From Hetaerina americana (taxonomy: Eukaryota > Arthropoda > Insecta > Odonata > Calopterygidae), in NCBI GenBank assembly GCA_022747635.1, contig JAKTNV010000004.1:84301552-84365551 (forward strand): DNA of 64,000 nt. Reading direction: 5' to 3'. This document shows, piece after piece, positions 23,047 to 35,900 of this stretch. The notes under the pieces were generated by a model, which was not told the origin of the DNA, made no database searches, and saw nothing but the letters and a program-made list of their open reading frames with translations. Position 1 is the first letter of the stretch. Every line of letters starts with the position of its first letter. The position numbers and the translations under genes were made by a program.

Positions 23047-23094
23047 TAAATATTATATAGGCATATATATAATTGTATATATATATATATATAT
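22970..23094. repeat. (TG)n(TA)n microsatellite with a second TA run
   Basis: A short TG run, about 27 TA units, a 40-base interruption and another TA run ending near 23093. Confidence 0.95.
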
Positions 23095-25820
23095 CTGTGA
23101 ATGTATTTATATGGATAATATACAAATATTATCCGTAGGCATACATAATATTAAATATGTAAATATAAATAAATAATATAAATACAAATACGAGAAATAT
23201 ATAAAAATAAAATTGTCGTACATGCTTTTAAAAATGTGTAAAAATATTATTGAGTAAATAATATTATGAAAATTAAAATTTATATATATTTATAGAAATA
23301 GATATAAAATATAAATAATAAATACTATATGTAAATTTGTGTACATGCTTGGTTCAAGAAACATGTGGTCTTGTGTGCGCTTATATTTCTGATGTTCTCG
23401 GTCACAAATGGAGAGTGTTATGTTCTCTTCTTCTATTCGAGGGAAGGGTAATAATCTTTGGAGAAAAGAGTGGTGTGGGTCCGATCTTTTGATCCGAAAT
23501 CGAATTGGCGGCCAAAGGGGTCGTTGACTCCTTTGCGGACCACGTGATGTTCTGGGGAATGGGACGTGTATTATTGGATCGGTCCTGTCCTGCCTCTCTC
23601 TCTTCCCTCCCCCTTTCCATCGTACTCTCTCTTTCTTTATCGTATCGTTTAATTTCGGTCCAACGTGATCCAGAATAAAACAGTCCGTATAACAATCTCG
23701 AGTCCCTCTCGCCTCTAACCCAGCAGCGCACTGGATTTTCATTCGTTCTCATGTAATCGATATCTAATGGTTCTTCCATGACTCTCCCGAACTCTAGTTG
23801 TTGACTTAATGTCAAGAATGAATAACACGAATTAAAGCAATTTTTTATGAGATGAATTTATGGCCGTTAATTTTCTCGTCGATATAAAAGGGGCATAGAG
23901 ATGCTTCATATTGTAATAAGCTTAGAGTTTCATAACGTAGAAATAATTTTTATAGGATGAAATCTGTTTGCAGTAGAGATATGTTGAATATGAACGAGGT
24001 GACGTAGTTTTGAGGCTGAGTTCATACCATAGCCAAAATATTCGAAGATAAATCGAATAAAAGACAATATAGGCATGATATTTTAGAGAGTGAAGTCTCC
24101 AAACTGCTGTATGTTCATGCAGCGGACTATATAAATCCGATTATGCCAATCAGAGTCCAGAGATAATGAGATGCACTTCGAAGCCAGACCTTTTCTAATT
24201 TCCTTGACCATACTTTGATATGATTCAGAGCTGCAATGCAATGTTCAATTGCATTAAACTCATTAACTTTATTTGTCAATTTTTATCTTAATCAATATCC
24301 TTTAGGTGGACAAGCAGAGTATATGGAAGACGAATTACAGGTTTTCAAATTAAAATTCAAAAAATTTAAAGTGTCCATGCTCAAAATATATATACTTCTA
24401 CGTTAATCAATATCCGTATGTAACATAACCGATATAACAGACCATCCTTGAATAGAGGAAGGAAATCATAAACAATTAACGCATGTACATGTTTCATATC
24501 TTTTCGTCATTCAATATGTCTCATATTCACCACAATGCACGATTTCGTTACCTAATTCACACTCGGAATCGAAAATGTTTCGTGGAACTTTGGTGGAATA
24601 TCTTGGTTATGTTTTCAATACCCACCAACAAAAAAGATTACACGTTTACCCACCAACCTTTATGTTAGTAGCGTTTATCCTGTAGCCAATTTTGCTACCG
24701 ATCATGGTTGAATCATAGTCGTGCACATCCGTTGATTGGTATTGTCATGTTTTACCAACAAATTAATTAAAGCACAGATAAAAGTATCAAACACTTGTGC
24801 CTCTTACTGATTTTTCCTTGAAATTTCATGATAACTTTATTTAGAAGAAAGGACTCATTTTAAAATTCTGAAATATTGGATTTCATTCATGCATTAGTTA
24901 ATGTCTCTGCTGGTCACGAAACCTTCGAGACCACTGTGAGATGGGCAATGAGTAGTTAAGAATAAATATTGAGTGATTAATGCCAATCTATGACGTGATG
25001 CAAATGCAAGATGCAATCAGAAAATTATAAGTTTCACTCACTGAGCACGATTTTTATGCATACAGTTGACTCAAATCTTTGAAATTAAATTTTGCAGCAG
25101 TTTTCCCACTGGAAAAATACTTGGGTATATCATCAGTTCACTGTAACAATTTTTAAGAAAAATAACGTATAGGGGACAAATATGATTCCATTTATAAAGA
25201 CCTTGCAGGTATATGAAAAAGTAGGGTGATGCTCAAGTGAAGGGACTATGCTATTTTTAGTTTTATATCAGCTCTTTCAGAGTGTATCCCACGGTGCCGT
25301 GAAAAATATCCGTTTCCTGGAACACATAAAAACAGTGTTACCTTGTTAGCTGTTTAAAATAAACTAGGTTGTTACATACGTTTGTATTGGTTCCTTTCAA
25401 ATGGACAGTGGGACTCCTTGATGTATATATTCGACTGTTTTTTTGTATGCTTGTGTGTATGAATTTTATTTATGCACGTATGCATGTATAATCCGACTTC
25501 AGTGGGTTTCCTAAAGCTGTCACTAGTCCCAGATATGAACATTTTCTTAAAAAGCTTTTAGTTCCCAGTGGAACTGAGTTTGAAGAACGTTGAGTTAGGT
25601 CACAAATTGCATTTTCCGTGAATATTGTGGACCTAACTCAACAAGTTTAGATTGAAGCATTGAAAATAACCCGCAAAAAAAGAACCTCGTTTGGGGAAAT
25701 GGCTGTCTGTATTGGATTGAAATCATATGTAGACCATTTTTGAATATCCTTTGTTGAAAGTTCCTGGTATTCGAAGGCTCAGCATGAGATGTATGCAATT
25801 TCAAAAACATCAATCTGTGT
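23095..25820. other. Intergenic with a GC-richer patch at 23.4-23.8 kb
   Basis: Very AT-rich to about 23330, then a patch (about 23440-23800) with overlapping minus-strand open frames of 150 and 137 codons. Both run through a CT-rich tract and give charged low-complexity peptides without a known domain. I regard them as chance frames. The remaining 2 kb is AT-rich without features. Confidence 0.4.
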
Positions 25821-25958
25821 ATTTTATTTAATCTACATAATACCCCGAAAGCCGCCTCAAGGGCGTTTGGCGGGGGAAAAATGTTGTCCAATATGGGGCT
25901 CGAACCCACGACCCCGAGATTTAAGAGTCTCGTACTCTACCGACTGAGCTAACCGCCA
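25821..25958 (-). mobile_element. SINE with tRNA-Lys head and LINE-type 3' tail
   Basis: On the minus strand the 5' part (25958-25884) is tRNA-like: A box TAGCTCAGTCGG at 25951-25940, an anticodon arm GAGACTCTTAAATCTC, and B box GGTTCGAGCCC at 25906-25896. It matches eukaryotic tRNA-Lys(CTT) closely, but one extra A sits next to the anticodon loop and the acceptor stem no longer pairs. After it come CCCCCGCCAAACGCCC, GAGGCGGCTTTCGGGGTATT and ATGTAG, the tail also found behind the reverse transcriptase remnant at 28132-28810, ending in an A-rich TAAATAAAAT run. Internal RNA polymerase III boxes plus a LINE tail define a tRNA-derived SINE mobilised by its LINE partner. Confidence 0.85.
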
Positions 25959-28131
25959 AATATTAATTACAGTGACAATATTTAGGTGATATGCAGGGTG
26001 ATTGGATGGTTGTGACAACATTAAAGAAATATTGCGTCAAAACTAATGGATGCAATGCATCCTTCCTTTCTTTGCAAAATTTACGAACACAAAACAAAAA
26101 TGAGGGAATTATAAATAATAAATACTTTTCTACCATGTACCTGTACACAGTTTCCTCTCTATTGTCATACCTGGTTTCGTAATTTCCTCCATTATCAAAA
26201 GCCCTTATAACAGAATGGGGGGATACCTTCAAGTGGCCAGCACCGGAGTGTGTGGATGTTGAATCCGGCTTAGAGTAATACCTCTCATACTCTTCCCGTG
26301 ATGACGGGCCCAGACCTTAATCAGCTAACGCCTTGCTCCCTGATTTGTGTGATGTATGAGTGTGTGTGTGATCGGACTATTTCCGATCCCCTTGGGGTAC
26401 CTCGCGAGTCGAAGTCTATACAGCCGGCTTTGGAACAAATTACCCTCTGAGTGCACTCTGGTTGTGGGGAATCAAGAGGAGGAGGTAGGAAAGGAGTGCA
26501 AGAAAAATAGCAAGGGAAGCTTCCTTTTTTGTCCCTGTTGCTACGAAATATGCTCACGCATGCGCATTGTTAAAAATGTATTTATAGATAAGTAGAAAGT
26601 GGAGAGATGTGCACTGAGGTCGGAGATTATGTCAGAATAGAGACTTACCCCAGGACAAGAACACAAATACGCACTCATGAAACTCGACACTGGTTGTTAT
26701 GTTCGATATTTATTTATACATTCGTCTGCGCGCCTCTCCTCATTCATTTCACCTATTCGAATCCACCATTCCCACCCGCTCCAAACCCCCGGCTAATAAA
26801 TCGAGTCCCTCACCCTCTCCCTGTTGCCATGGGATATGAAATATTGGGGAATGACTTAATCATGAAAAGGAAGAACGCACTTTTTATCTCCTTCTTTTCT
26901 TTCGGGCGCTGCGAACGGTGTTCTCCATCGTTATCCTCGCCTCCGATATATATACACACACATCCGTCCATTTCGTGTTCTTCTCTCCTACCTTTCCACT
27001 TGATGGGCGTTTTGATCTCGTAACTACGTTGTTGTTATGTATTGGATTTTTCCATTTCCTACTCATCAGCAGCGGAGCGTGAAGAGGAAGTATAGTCCCT
27101 CTTGCTCTTTATTTCCTACCCTTTTCGACAAAAATCTTTACAAAGGGATCAATCTAAACGCTCGAATGAGAAAAATCGTTATTTTTCCATTTAATATTTG
27201 ACACCCTGTCAAGGTTTCCGTAATGGTTCAGCGCCATTGTCATGTGAACAATAAAATTGACGTTTCCGTTTTAGTATTGAAATCAAGGAAATGAAAAAGA
27301 AGATGGAGTATGGAATTTAACAATTTCGTCTGAGTAGACAGGTGTAATAAGGGGGACGGATATATTCCTTTATAATATTTTGATCATGATCACTATTTCG
27401 TATTTCATCTCATGCATGTTCAATAACGTTAACCACACGTCCATAATCGATAGGGTACACGTAAAAAAAAATTTGAATAAAAGACGAACTTAATTTACGT
27501 GCGTACTTAATTTACGTATGTAATATATTTATCCTCTCCCTTCCATTTTTTCTCTTTTATTTTATTAAAATTTCTTTTCGTCGTATTATTTACATTATAT
27601 CTTTTTTCGATTTTTGATCAAACTTTTGGAAATGTAATTCATACAATACAGGTACTAATTCATACAATTGTTGACCTGCTCACGTTTTAACATCGTTCCC
27701 ACGCCGATCAAAGATGTATATTTTATGCATTTTAAAATAAATATTGTGATCGCATTTGGTGTTTGAAAAGGACTTATTGATTATTTTACGCAGCAATACA
27801 TTGTAATTTCGCCTAAATCAATTTTAACATTAGGTAATGTTTGTTGGATCCATCGGTTTTCACGGAGTTCTTCCGACCAAAGGAGATTATTATTCCTACT
27901 GAAAGATTACTAATGAGTAGCCAACATCACTTTCAGACGAAGGTGGGTGAGTGACTTGTATTCGAAAGCCAAGAATATGTGGCATTTCAATAATACTAAT
28001 ATCACAAAGACTGATTTCTGGGAGATTTTCGGAGTTCCCTGTGTGGTAGAGTCAGTGATCTCATTTCTCAGCACATTCTTTATTCTAATACTCTCGTGAG
28101 AGTGATAGAATTGGCATTTTTGTTTACGAAA
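25959..28131. other. Intergenic, no gene recognised
   Basis: Includes a mid-GC stretch at about 26350-27010 with open frames up to 138 codons (26607-27023, plus); the product is rich in His, Pro and Ser with no domain I know. A 7-bp perfect stem at 26371-26389 is isolated. The rest is AT-rich. Confidence 0.4.
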
Positions 28132-28810
28132 GTCTACATCTACACCAATACCCTGCGAGCCAACAAAAAGGTGCGTGGCAGGGGGTGCAGCACCAGGAGG
28201 AAAGGGTAAGGGATAAGAGGGGGGTTTTCAAATAGATGGGGAAAGGTGGGGAGAACCTGCAAAAGATATATATATATATAAATATACTAGTATAGCTACT
28301 TTGTAGGTTAATATTTATTGTGTCGAGCTGACTCCTGGGGGATTTCGATTACAAGCATTCTGGTCTCTTATTGTTCTTGGAAAAAATGACCATTTTAACC
28401 TGTCAGTCTTGCAGTCTATCTCTTTAAACTTATATACGTGATCCCTCCGCCCGAAATACGTCGGGGTTCGTCTTATACTATTGATGTCATCGGAAAAGGA
28501 CCCATCTTTAAATGTTTTTAATAAATTTAATCTATATTATAAATGCCGCTGTTTAAGGGAATCCCAGCCTCAATTTTCTAGCCAACTAGTTACGCTACTG
28601 CGTTGGTCATAACAATTTTTGGACAAATCCAGCCCCCCTCCGCTGATATCGATCTAATTCCCAGATCAAATTTATCTCTTGAGGATCCCATATACTGGCA
28701 GCATACTCAAGGTGGGGCCTGACTAGGGCAAGAAAACATCGTTCCTTAACTTTTTCGCTACATTTACCCAACACTCTCTTTACAAATCTTTGCTGATGAA
28801 ACAAATTAGA
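28132..28810 (-). mobile_element. Non-LTR retrotransposon 3' end (CR1/jockey-like)
   Basis: The minus strand carries the last part of a reverse transcriptase frame (28804 down to about 28328), a 3' untranslated region and the terminal tail at 28200-28132: CCCCCTGCCACGCACC, GGCTCGCAGGGTATT and GTAGATGTAGA. The insertion is truncated at its 5' end, as usual for target-primed reverse transcription; endonuclease and catalytic reverse transcriptase motifs are missing. A short (TA)n run lies at 28267-28280. Its tail is shared with three other copies in the window (316-368, 2893-2950 and the SINE at 25821-25958), which ties them to one LINE family. Placement in CR1/jockey is inferred from the C-terminal protein motif and the hairpin-like tail. 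Confidence 0.8.
28328..28804 (-). pseudogene. Reverse transcriptase C-terminal remnant
   Basis: The first 65 codons (28804-28607) include LALVRPHLEYAASIWDPQ, the conserved block just after the catalytic domain of many non-LTR reverse transcriptases, followed by LDRYQRRGAGFV. After a change of frame the protein continues with WLEN, GWDSLKQRHL and RLNLLKTFKDGSFSDDIN, then RRTPTYFGRRDHVYKF and FFPRTIRDQN, again as in CR1/jockey C-termini. Stop codons fall within this part (for example after WLEN and after RQRHL). The Tyr-Ala-Asp-Asp catalytic motif is upstream of the truncation and absent. Non-functional. Confidence 0.8.
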
Positions 28811-29765
28811 TCCAGGAAGATATGAATGTATTTCATTATTTGTTTACAATAGAGGGGGGATATTTTTCTTTTATTTGAAGAATCGTTGCACAATTGTTTG
28901 GAGACCATGGTGTAGCTGTATGCTAAACTTTTGTTGAATTCAATTACCTGATTTTAATGGTTAAATTCACAATAATCCATATCTAAAATTTCTCCTGGAG
29001 AAAGATTAGTAAATACTCCATGGTTTCCAGGTTGAAAACCGATAGAAATAGATGGGTATTGAAACAACTTAAACAGCAACTGTGGTATACGTTACCGGTA
29101 TTCCTTTCGAAAGAGGCGTATTTGGAGCCAGATTTTACTTAATGAATAAGATTTACGTTGTACACAAGATCTGATCCGTCTATAATGCTGCGTGCCACTA
29201 ACATCATTACTTGTCAGTCCCTTATTTTGTTCACCTCTAATTGCAACCGTAATTTTTCACGTCTCATTAAGCATGTTTTACTGGAGCTCGTAAACCTCTT
29301 TGAAATTGACCAAATTGTTGTTTTTGATTTAAGCCGAAGTGACAACATTTTCACAAGGTAGCATGTTGTTTCCCTCAGCTTGGAGAGGTTAATACATGTA
29401 TGTTGAGATAGCGAAACGAAATCTGGAAGTATGAAAGGGGTGATAATAAAACTTCTTCATCAAGGCAAAATTGACAATATATAGTCCCTCCTTTCAACCA
29501 TTTCCTTGTCTTTTACATGGATTAATAAATCAACAATTATTATAACAAAGACAGCAGAATATGTATACAGCAATTATAGAAAATTCTAAAATGGCATCAA
29601 AAAATAAAAAAAAATAAATAGATAAATAAGTAAAATAAATATTACATAGGAGAAAAAATTAGGTATAGTGTGAAAATATATTTATATACATTTGTGGGGA
29701 AGTGCTTGTCACGGGTTCAAAATGCTATTCATTCATTTCCTTAGCAGCCAACGGTGAAAAAAGAT
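28811..29765. other. Intergenic, nothing recognised
   Basis: AT-rich, with an A-rich run near 29590-29640. No feature seen. Confidence 0.45.
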
Positions 29766-30310
29766 CATTCGCTCCTTTCCCATGATATCCACCAGCGCGT
29801 TGATGTCCACCAAGCGGATCGAGATGATGCGAAGGATTCGCCCAAGGGGAAAAAACACGGCGTGTTTGCGGGGAAAGTGCTCACTTGTGTGACGAACATT
29901 CGACGTAAACGAAGCCTCGCCCACTCACTCGTCAGGAAGGAGTCCCCGGCGAGGAAGCGCAGCCTTTCCCCTCACACTTCACGGCCCACAAGTTCCTCCC
30001 GGGGAACCAACCAGTCTGACGGAGGGTTGAAAGGCGTCACCAGGCGCGCGCGCACACCTGAGCTTTTCTTCTGATCGGCTCGGTGCGCTTCGCTCCGCCG
30101 CCGAAAATGAGCGTCGGCCTTTTGCGAAAGCGGACGGCAGATGGGCCCCGAAGAAGAGATTCAAATGAGGTGCCCCCCTTTAGTGCCCCCCGGTGGTGGG
30201 CGAGTTGAGTTTAGAGGAGGCATCTTCTGCGTTCTTGTGGAAATGTGGCTCTTCCTCTCTCCCTCAGCCACTCCTCCCCCGAGGGTGACTTCAAAGGGAT
30301 CCCTCCATTC
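29766..30310. promoter_or_regulatory. CpG/GC-rich island, candidate host regulatory region
   Basis: About 540 bases are clearly richer in GC and CpG than the surrounding DNA, with words such as GGCGCGCGCGCAC near 30041 and CGCTCCGCCGCC near 30090. There are no transposon ends or repeats in it. Open frames occur on both strands (29754-30074 plus, 29979-30164 minus, 30141-30413 plus) but all give basic, Ser/Arg/Pro-rich peptides without domains, as expected from GC-rich DNA. This is the best candidate in the window for a promoter, enhancer or first exon. No TATA box or initiator could be tied to it with confidence. Confidence 0.4.
30182..30196 (-). promoter_or_regulatory. CTCF-like motif
   Basis: The minus strand reads CCACCGGGGGGCACT, matching the core CTCF consensus (CCASYAGRGGGCRSY) at all but one position. 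It lies within the GC-rich island. One motif match by eye is weak evidence for binding. Confidence 0.25.
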
Positions 30311-32663
30311 CGAAGTGGGAGGTATTGCGGTGGGTTTCCATGGAAACAGGATCGGACTCTATGGGATGGGTCAGCTGGCGTTTCCGTCATCTTCTAGGCA
30401 TGCGTTTGCATAGCGGTCGTATTTGCGTGTTAAAGTGTTTCTTCTTGTTTATCCGAGGGACGGTAGTGGACTGCCAATAGGGACGTGAAATTCTTGGTGT
30501 GTGGAGTGCCAGATTGAGTCCTTGATTATGATGACGCCAATGGGTACCAATCTCACATCGGTGAATCCCTTATAAACCTGATGTTTTAAGAAAAAAATAT
30601 CAGGTAAAACTCATTGTGAGTTAATAATTTTTATGCATCAGGAATTAATATTTAAAGCTGTCATTTACCATTAGGATTGATTCGTTAAATAATAATGCTT
30701 AAAGCAAGCGTCGCGACCAAGGTCAGGCAATGTTATTAGAATCAGGCCAAGGTGAAGAGGTTCTCCAAGGGTTTGACTTTGCAACTTTTTGGATGCGAAT
30801 TTCTTTCATCGCTTACTTTTCTATAAATATTTTAATCCGAATTCTATAAATCCTTCCTCAGCTTTACAAATAGTTAAATAGTTCGTCCACCCATATTTAT
30901 GCTCTCAATGTAGCCAACATGTTTCTCCCTTTTCTTCAAATAATCTTAGATTCTCCATAAAATTTCAGCAGTCTGCATCCCATTCCTCTCATCATATCTT
31001 CTATTCACTCTGTCACAAATACGTGGAGCTTTATCCCTTTGGAATTCCTTCCTTTACCAGCTGTAAACTTTTCGTCTTATTTCGTCTCCCATCTCTTTTC
31101 GTCTAATAACGTCCATTCATCACAATTTTTCACACTTCGTCGTTGGCAAATCGTAGAATCCTTGTGCCTACGCTCTTCCACTTCCCTTAGGCACCCAATT
31201 GCGCAATCATGCACTGCTAGTCTTTATTATAAGACGCTCTCAAACGACTAACGGGGTTCAAATGTTACTCCTCCACGTGCTTATTTTTATTAATTCACCT
31301 AAATTATCCTGCCTGCAGTTTTTTCCTTATTTGAAAAAAAAAAAGAATTTTAATATCCATGTACTGAATTGTCTTATCCAAGTTCCCACTTTGCTCCCAA
31401 TTAGTCGTGGAAACTGATAAGCAATGTCAAAATTGTTTTAAAAAACCGTTAGAAAATACAGAATGTCAGTTTGTGTCAATTAGACTACGATGAAAATCAC
31501 GTTATATGAGAATGCCACTTTAATGTGCATGATCAATAACAAATCCTACGGGCATCAGGAAAACTTGACTGTAAGTTCAAATCAGGCAATAGTATATTTT
31601 TATGGCTGTGAACCTTCATTCGTTTATGCAATGAACTGGAGAGTGTTACTGCTTATATTTTATGTTATGAGGACTAAAATGAGGCACTGCTTTTTAATTT
31701 GATAGTAGAACCTCTTCCTTGTTTGATTAGAGTAACAATGTGATACTCTTTTCATTCTCTAGTTTTGCCAAACATGCATACATTTGAAGCCGTAACCCCA
31801 AATAATATCAATTTCTAGAACATTTATTTCTTAATAATCAATTTATTATGATAATTAATATCCTTTTACTGTCTTTTTCTCTCGGGTGTGGCACCACAAC
31901 TATCATAAGATTTGCGAATGCTGTTCTTATTGCAAGGAAGAACAATATCATTTACCATCGTCTAAGATTTGACGGCTGGATTTTAAGGCCTTTGATTCCT
32001 CCTTTACTGTTGCAATTTTTTTCTCATTAATGTTATCATTTACTTAATTAATTTACAATTTCTTCATTTAACATCAAAAGTTTTTACTTACAATTACCAT
32101 TGATAAAACGTACTACAAAAATATAGGATACTTTAACATACTCTAAATAAATCATATCGTTCTTTTATCGAATTATTTTCACACTTCATATGTGTAATTT
32201 TATTGAATCGAGAACATCTTGTGTGCAAATTATAAGGTTAGCAATTTTAAAAAAAATCCTTAAAACAATGAACGTAGTCCTGCGGCAAAAAACGAGAAAA
32301 GTTTCAAGTATTTAAAATAAAAACTGGAATATATGCTTATTCTAGCGGTAGATTGGAGGCCTGGCGGTGTGAACGTGAAAAGGATGGGAAAGATAAAACA
32401 GACAGAAAGGGAAACAAACTGTGGAGTTCTAGGTATACTAGGGAAACAGGAATGGTTTTTGGGAGAAATTAAAATGCGGGACAAATGAATGCAGGAGGCA
32501 GAGGCCGAGAGGAAATGGGATGCTGCTGACAGAAATAAAGGGGAAAATACTGGGGAAGCGAGGTAGAGAGAGGAATGTAATATACGTTTTGGATTAAACT
32601 GGATAATTAAGCAGGCAAAGATATAAAATGAGTTTTTACAATATGTAGAATTGGGTCCAAGGA
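30311..32663. other. Intergenic, nothing recognised
   Basis: Mostly AT-rich; scattered open frames under 75 codons with no recognisable product. A purine-rich stretch lies at about 32340-32590. Confidence 0.45.
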
Positions 32664-32665
32664 TA

Positions 32666-32920
32666 TGAGGGTGATTTGAAAAGTAAGGTCTCTTATTTTT
32701 TCATGAAAAATCAAATTTTTTCTCAACTTTGTGTACATCGTTTGAAAGCCTGAGCGTTTGACTATTTTTTTACATAGTCGCCTTGACGATCAACCACTTT
32801 TTTGCATCCTTGTAAGCAGCTATTTAATACATTTCTCGAGTCGAACATTTCTCCCGCCGCGTCACGAAGCCAACTGACGACTGCTTCTTGCACTTCCTCG
32901 TCTGACAAATCACATTTGGT
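32666..32920 (-). pseudogene. Mariner fragment: C-terminus and one end
   Basis: The minus strand from about 32917 encodes DLSDEEVQEAVVSWLRDAAG and, to the stop at 32762-32764, LNSCLQGCKKVVDRQGDYVKK. This is the end of a mariner transposase of the kind ending …GDYVEK. Beyond the stop lies about 95 bp of 3' region reaching a probable transposon end, TGAGGGTGATTTGAAAAGTA, next to TA at 32664-32665. Everything upstream of the last 50 or so codons is missing. The end sequence differs from the other mariners here, so it is a separate lineage. Confidence 0.7.
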
Positions 32921-35900
32921 GCATCCATCCACAAAACTACACCTACTCTAAGTAACATATCACCGTTTCAATTCTCTATCCTAGTTGTGTTTTCCTATAT
33001 TTTTTCGGTTATGATCCAAAGGAATTAAGAGAGTCTTACCATTGATAAGACTATAGTGTGCAATAATTCATTCCACAATTTTTCCCTCTCATGTACTCCT
33101 TAATACACATCATAAATTACCGATTTGATCATTGGATATCTATCCCCAATGATATATTTGCAGAGCGACATGCACGTATTGAAATCCATCATTATTCCTT
33201 CTTTACATTTTCATCCCATTTTAGGGATCTGCATAACTTCTCGTTTGGTGAGGGATGAGGGAAGTTTTCACCCCATTATATTTTTTACATATTAGCGTCT
33301 TTGATACTGAGAGTTGCTCAACCGTCAGTGAACTTTCCCTTTTCTCGGTTCTCTTAGCATGTCCACTTTCAGCATTCAACCCCGAGATACGTTTGTTAGT
33401 TTAAGCCATAACTTAATTCAGTGAAAACCCTATGGTGTGTGAAATTCACGCACTTAATGAATGTAGTATGTTCCTTTCTCTACCCTGCCTACTCTTTCCT
33501 AGAAAGTTCTGGTACCCAACATTAAGTCCAGTCACGCATGCACAACGCTATCGCATTAAGAGGAGTTTTTTCGAGGGCGGTGGCTAAGTGCGTATTTTTT
33601 TATTAAATCATAGAGAAACCTACAGAGTTAAACTTATCCTTCCTAATTATTCAGCTTTAGACGGAGTGTAATGTAACATAAATTCTCTTAATATTTTCTC
33701 AGTGAAAGAAGTTATTTCAATATCTTACCCCAGGTAGGTGGGGAAAAAGTAACTTAGCGAATATCAAAATGGATTACGCTATGCCTTAAGTGTATGGATG
33801 CATGTATTTATATTTTTCAACATTAAATAGCGGATATTACTCCCTTTCCCCGAAACTCACTTTTCATCCCATCCACATGAGATGAGACGACAGCGATAGG
33901 GTTCTAAATTATGGCGGCAATAAAGAAAAAAGCACGAAATCCCTTTTGGGACACCCATTATTTTTTCTCCTTTTGCGGCGGAGCGAATATCTTTTTTTTT
34001 AACGGAGCCATTCTCAGTGTCCGTGGCTCCCAAATGGGGATCGACCGGACGTTAACACTGCGGATTTTTATAGATTACACCTTAGCAAATACAGTCCATT
34101 GGAGAGACGATTCACAAACAAGGAAGGTGATAAAATTCTTAAAAGCCCATCTGAGAAATGGCATGCCTGTAGAGGTCATAGGCGGTGATTCATTGGCGTC
34201 ATTGACGAATTAACACGTGGGCACTTAATCGATGGCTCTTTCAATATCATCTACAGGGAAAGTGACATTAAGCAATACTACTTTCTGAGAGTAGATTCAA
34301 GCCTGAGTGGTATCATTTATCAAAAACAATTAAAATATGTGGAGGTATAATTTAAGTTAATAGACTCCCCTACTAGAGTGTGGTTATCAGCCACACTGCG
34401 TATAGAAAGGGGAAGCAACCTAATTTTCAAAGTTTTAGAGCTGAAATGTTGGTTTTAAGGTCCTTTATTTAGCTGAATTTTTCATCTGCAGCTGTGTCAT
34501 GGAATCGCCCAAGATCTAAATTTTAATAGTTGTCTCTCACAATTAGTAAACTTTTGAACGTTATTTTAGTTTTAAACGATAGATGCATATGATCACCGTT
34601 TGTTTTTTCATTATTTCAGATCACTTAGGAATAGTTTTCAAAATACTAATAATTTTCCAGTATTAAAACAAACTGTTGATTTTGAGAATTTTTGTTGCAT
34701 TTTTAACGTTGTCATAGTTTTTTAAAATTATCTTTTCGTCTCGAAATTCATCAATACGAGCAAACTAATATAGTTTTACATGGCGTTCAGTGAAATTAAA
34801 TATGTCTGCGATGGATGTATATGAGTTCATTAATCACAACTATTATCAATGTTTAATGATATCAGTGACATGCAACCTAATGCCTAATAATTAAAATGCT
34901 TTCATTCGCTAAAAATTCTCTTTTCGGCTTTATGATTGATATAAAATTTCTTTTCTTTTCAGGTGAGTGCCTTGGGTACACTTTTTATTGAATCTGAATC
35001 CTGTGGGATTGAATTCTATTGTGAATTAGCGATATTCCTCCAGTGTTGTTGGCTCCCGTGAATGAAACCAAAAACCATAACGGTAAGTCGTTCCAATTAC
35101 TTACTACGCTGTGCACTGATTTTAATCAATTCATGCTTCCTACGTCAATGAAAGCGCTTTCATTCGGCGACCATGAAATAGATATACGATAAATATCTTT
35201 TACAGAAGTACAGTTAGCTAGGCCCAGACGTGTACTCGCATTTCCACGAAACAAGAACGTTGTGATAAATGCGTCCTTACCCCAACAATCTGCCACACTG
35301 CGTGAAAGTAATTAAGAATATTTAAAATTGATATTCGAATCCCTCTGTATCGTGAACTCTTTAACGTCCGGCACCAAATTAATTTGCTTGGATGAAACTA
35401 TTGGCTTTCTACCGTTTACGTACCTCATATTATCGAAGGATGAAATAATTGTGTACAATGATGGGACGTTTAATGTTTTACTCATGTCAGATTCAGTACA
35501 TGGCGCGATTAAGTGAGATTACACAACAGAGGAAGTATTGTAAGCTCTCTTCGTCGTTGAGACTTCATTTTTCTCTTCATCTTACGTTTTTGAGTTATGT
35601 ATGAATATTTTTTATAAATAATTCTTGTCAACAGTCAGTGTTAGTAATCCATTGAAATGATGAGCGGTTTTCGACAACCCCTGACAGTGTTTGCGGCTCA
35701 TTGTAAAATTTGTGCAAGGAAACCAACCAACATACAGACTTTCCGGGATTAGAGCAATCTTTGTTAGCTCAAGCATAATGGAGATCATTTCCCAGGCCTT
35801 TGCAGGATTTAAAGGTTAGGTTTTAAGCCATTAATTCATAACTCAAGTTCTCCAATTCCCTTTGTGGTGACAAAAGCACGTGCGACGATTTTCTCCGTTC

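Noticed and set aside
23290..23815. Overlapping 150- and 137-codon minus-strand frames as a gene
   Set aside because: Two frames are open over the same DNA, products are low-complexity and unrecognised; low stop density is the simpler reading.
25884..25958. Functional tRNA-Lys(CTT) gene on the minus strand
   Set aside because: A and B boxes are excellent, but there is an extra base beside the anticodon loop, the acceptor stem does not pair, and a LINE-type tail follows. It is a SINE head.
33911..34213. Small gene starting ATGGCGGC with a YY1/Pho-like start context
   Set aside because: The start is attractive, but the 100-aa product is unrecognised and nothing else supports expression.
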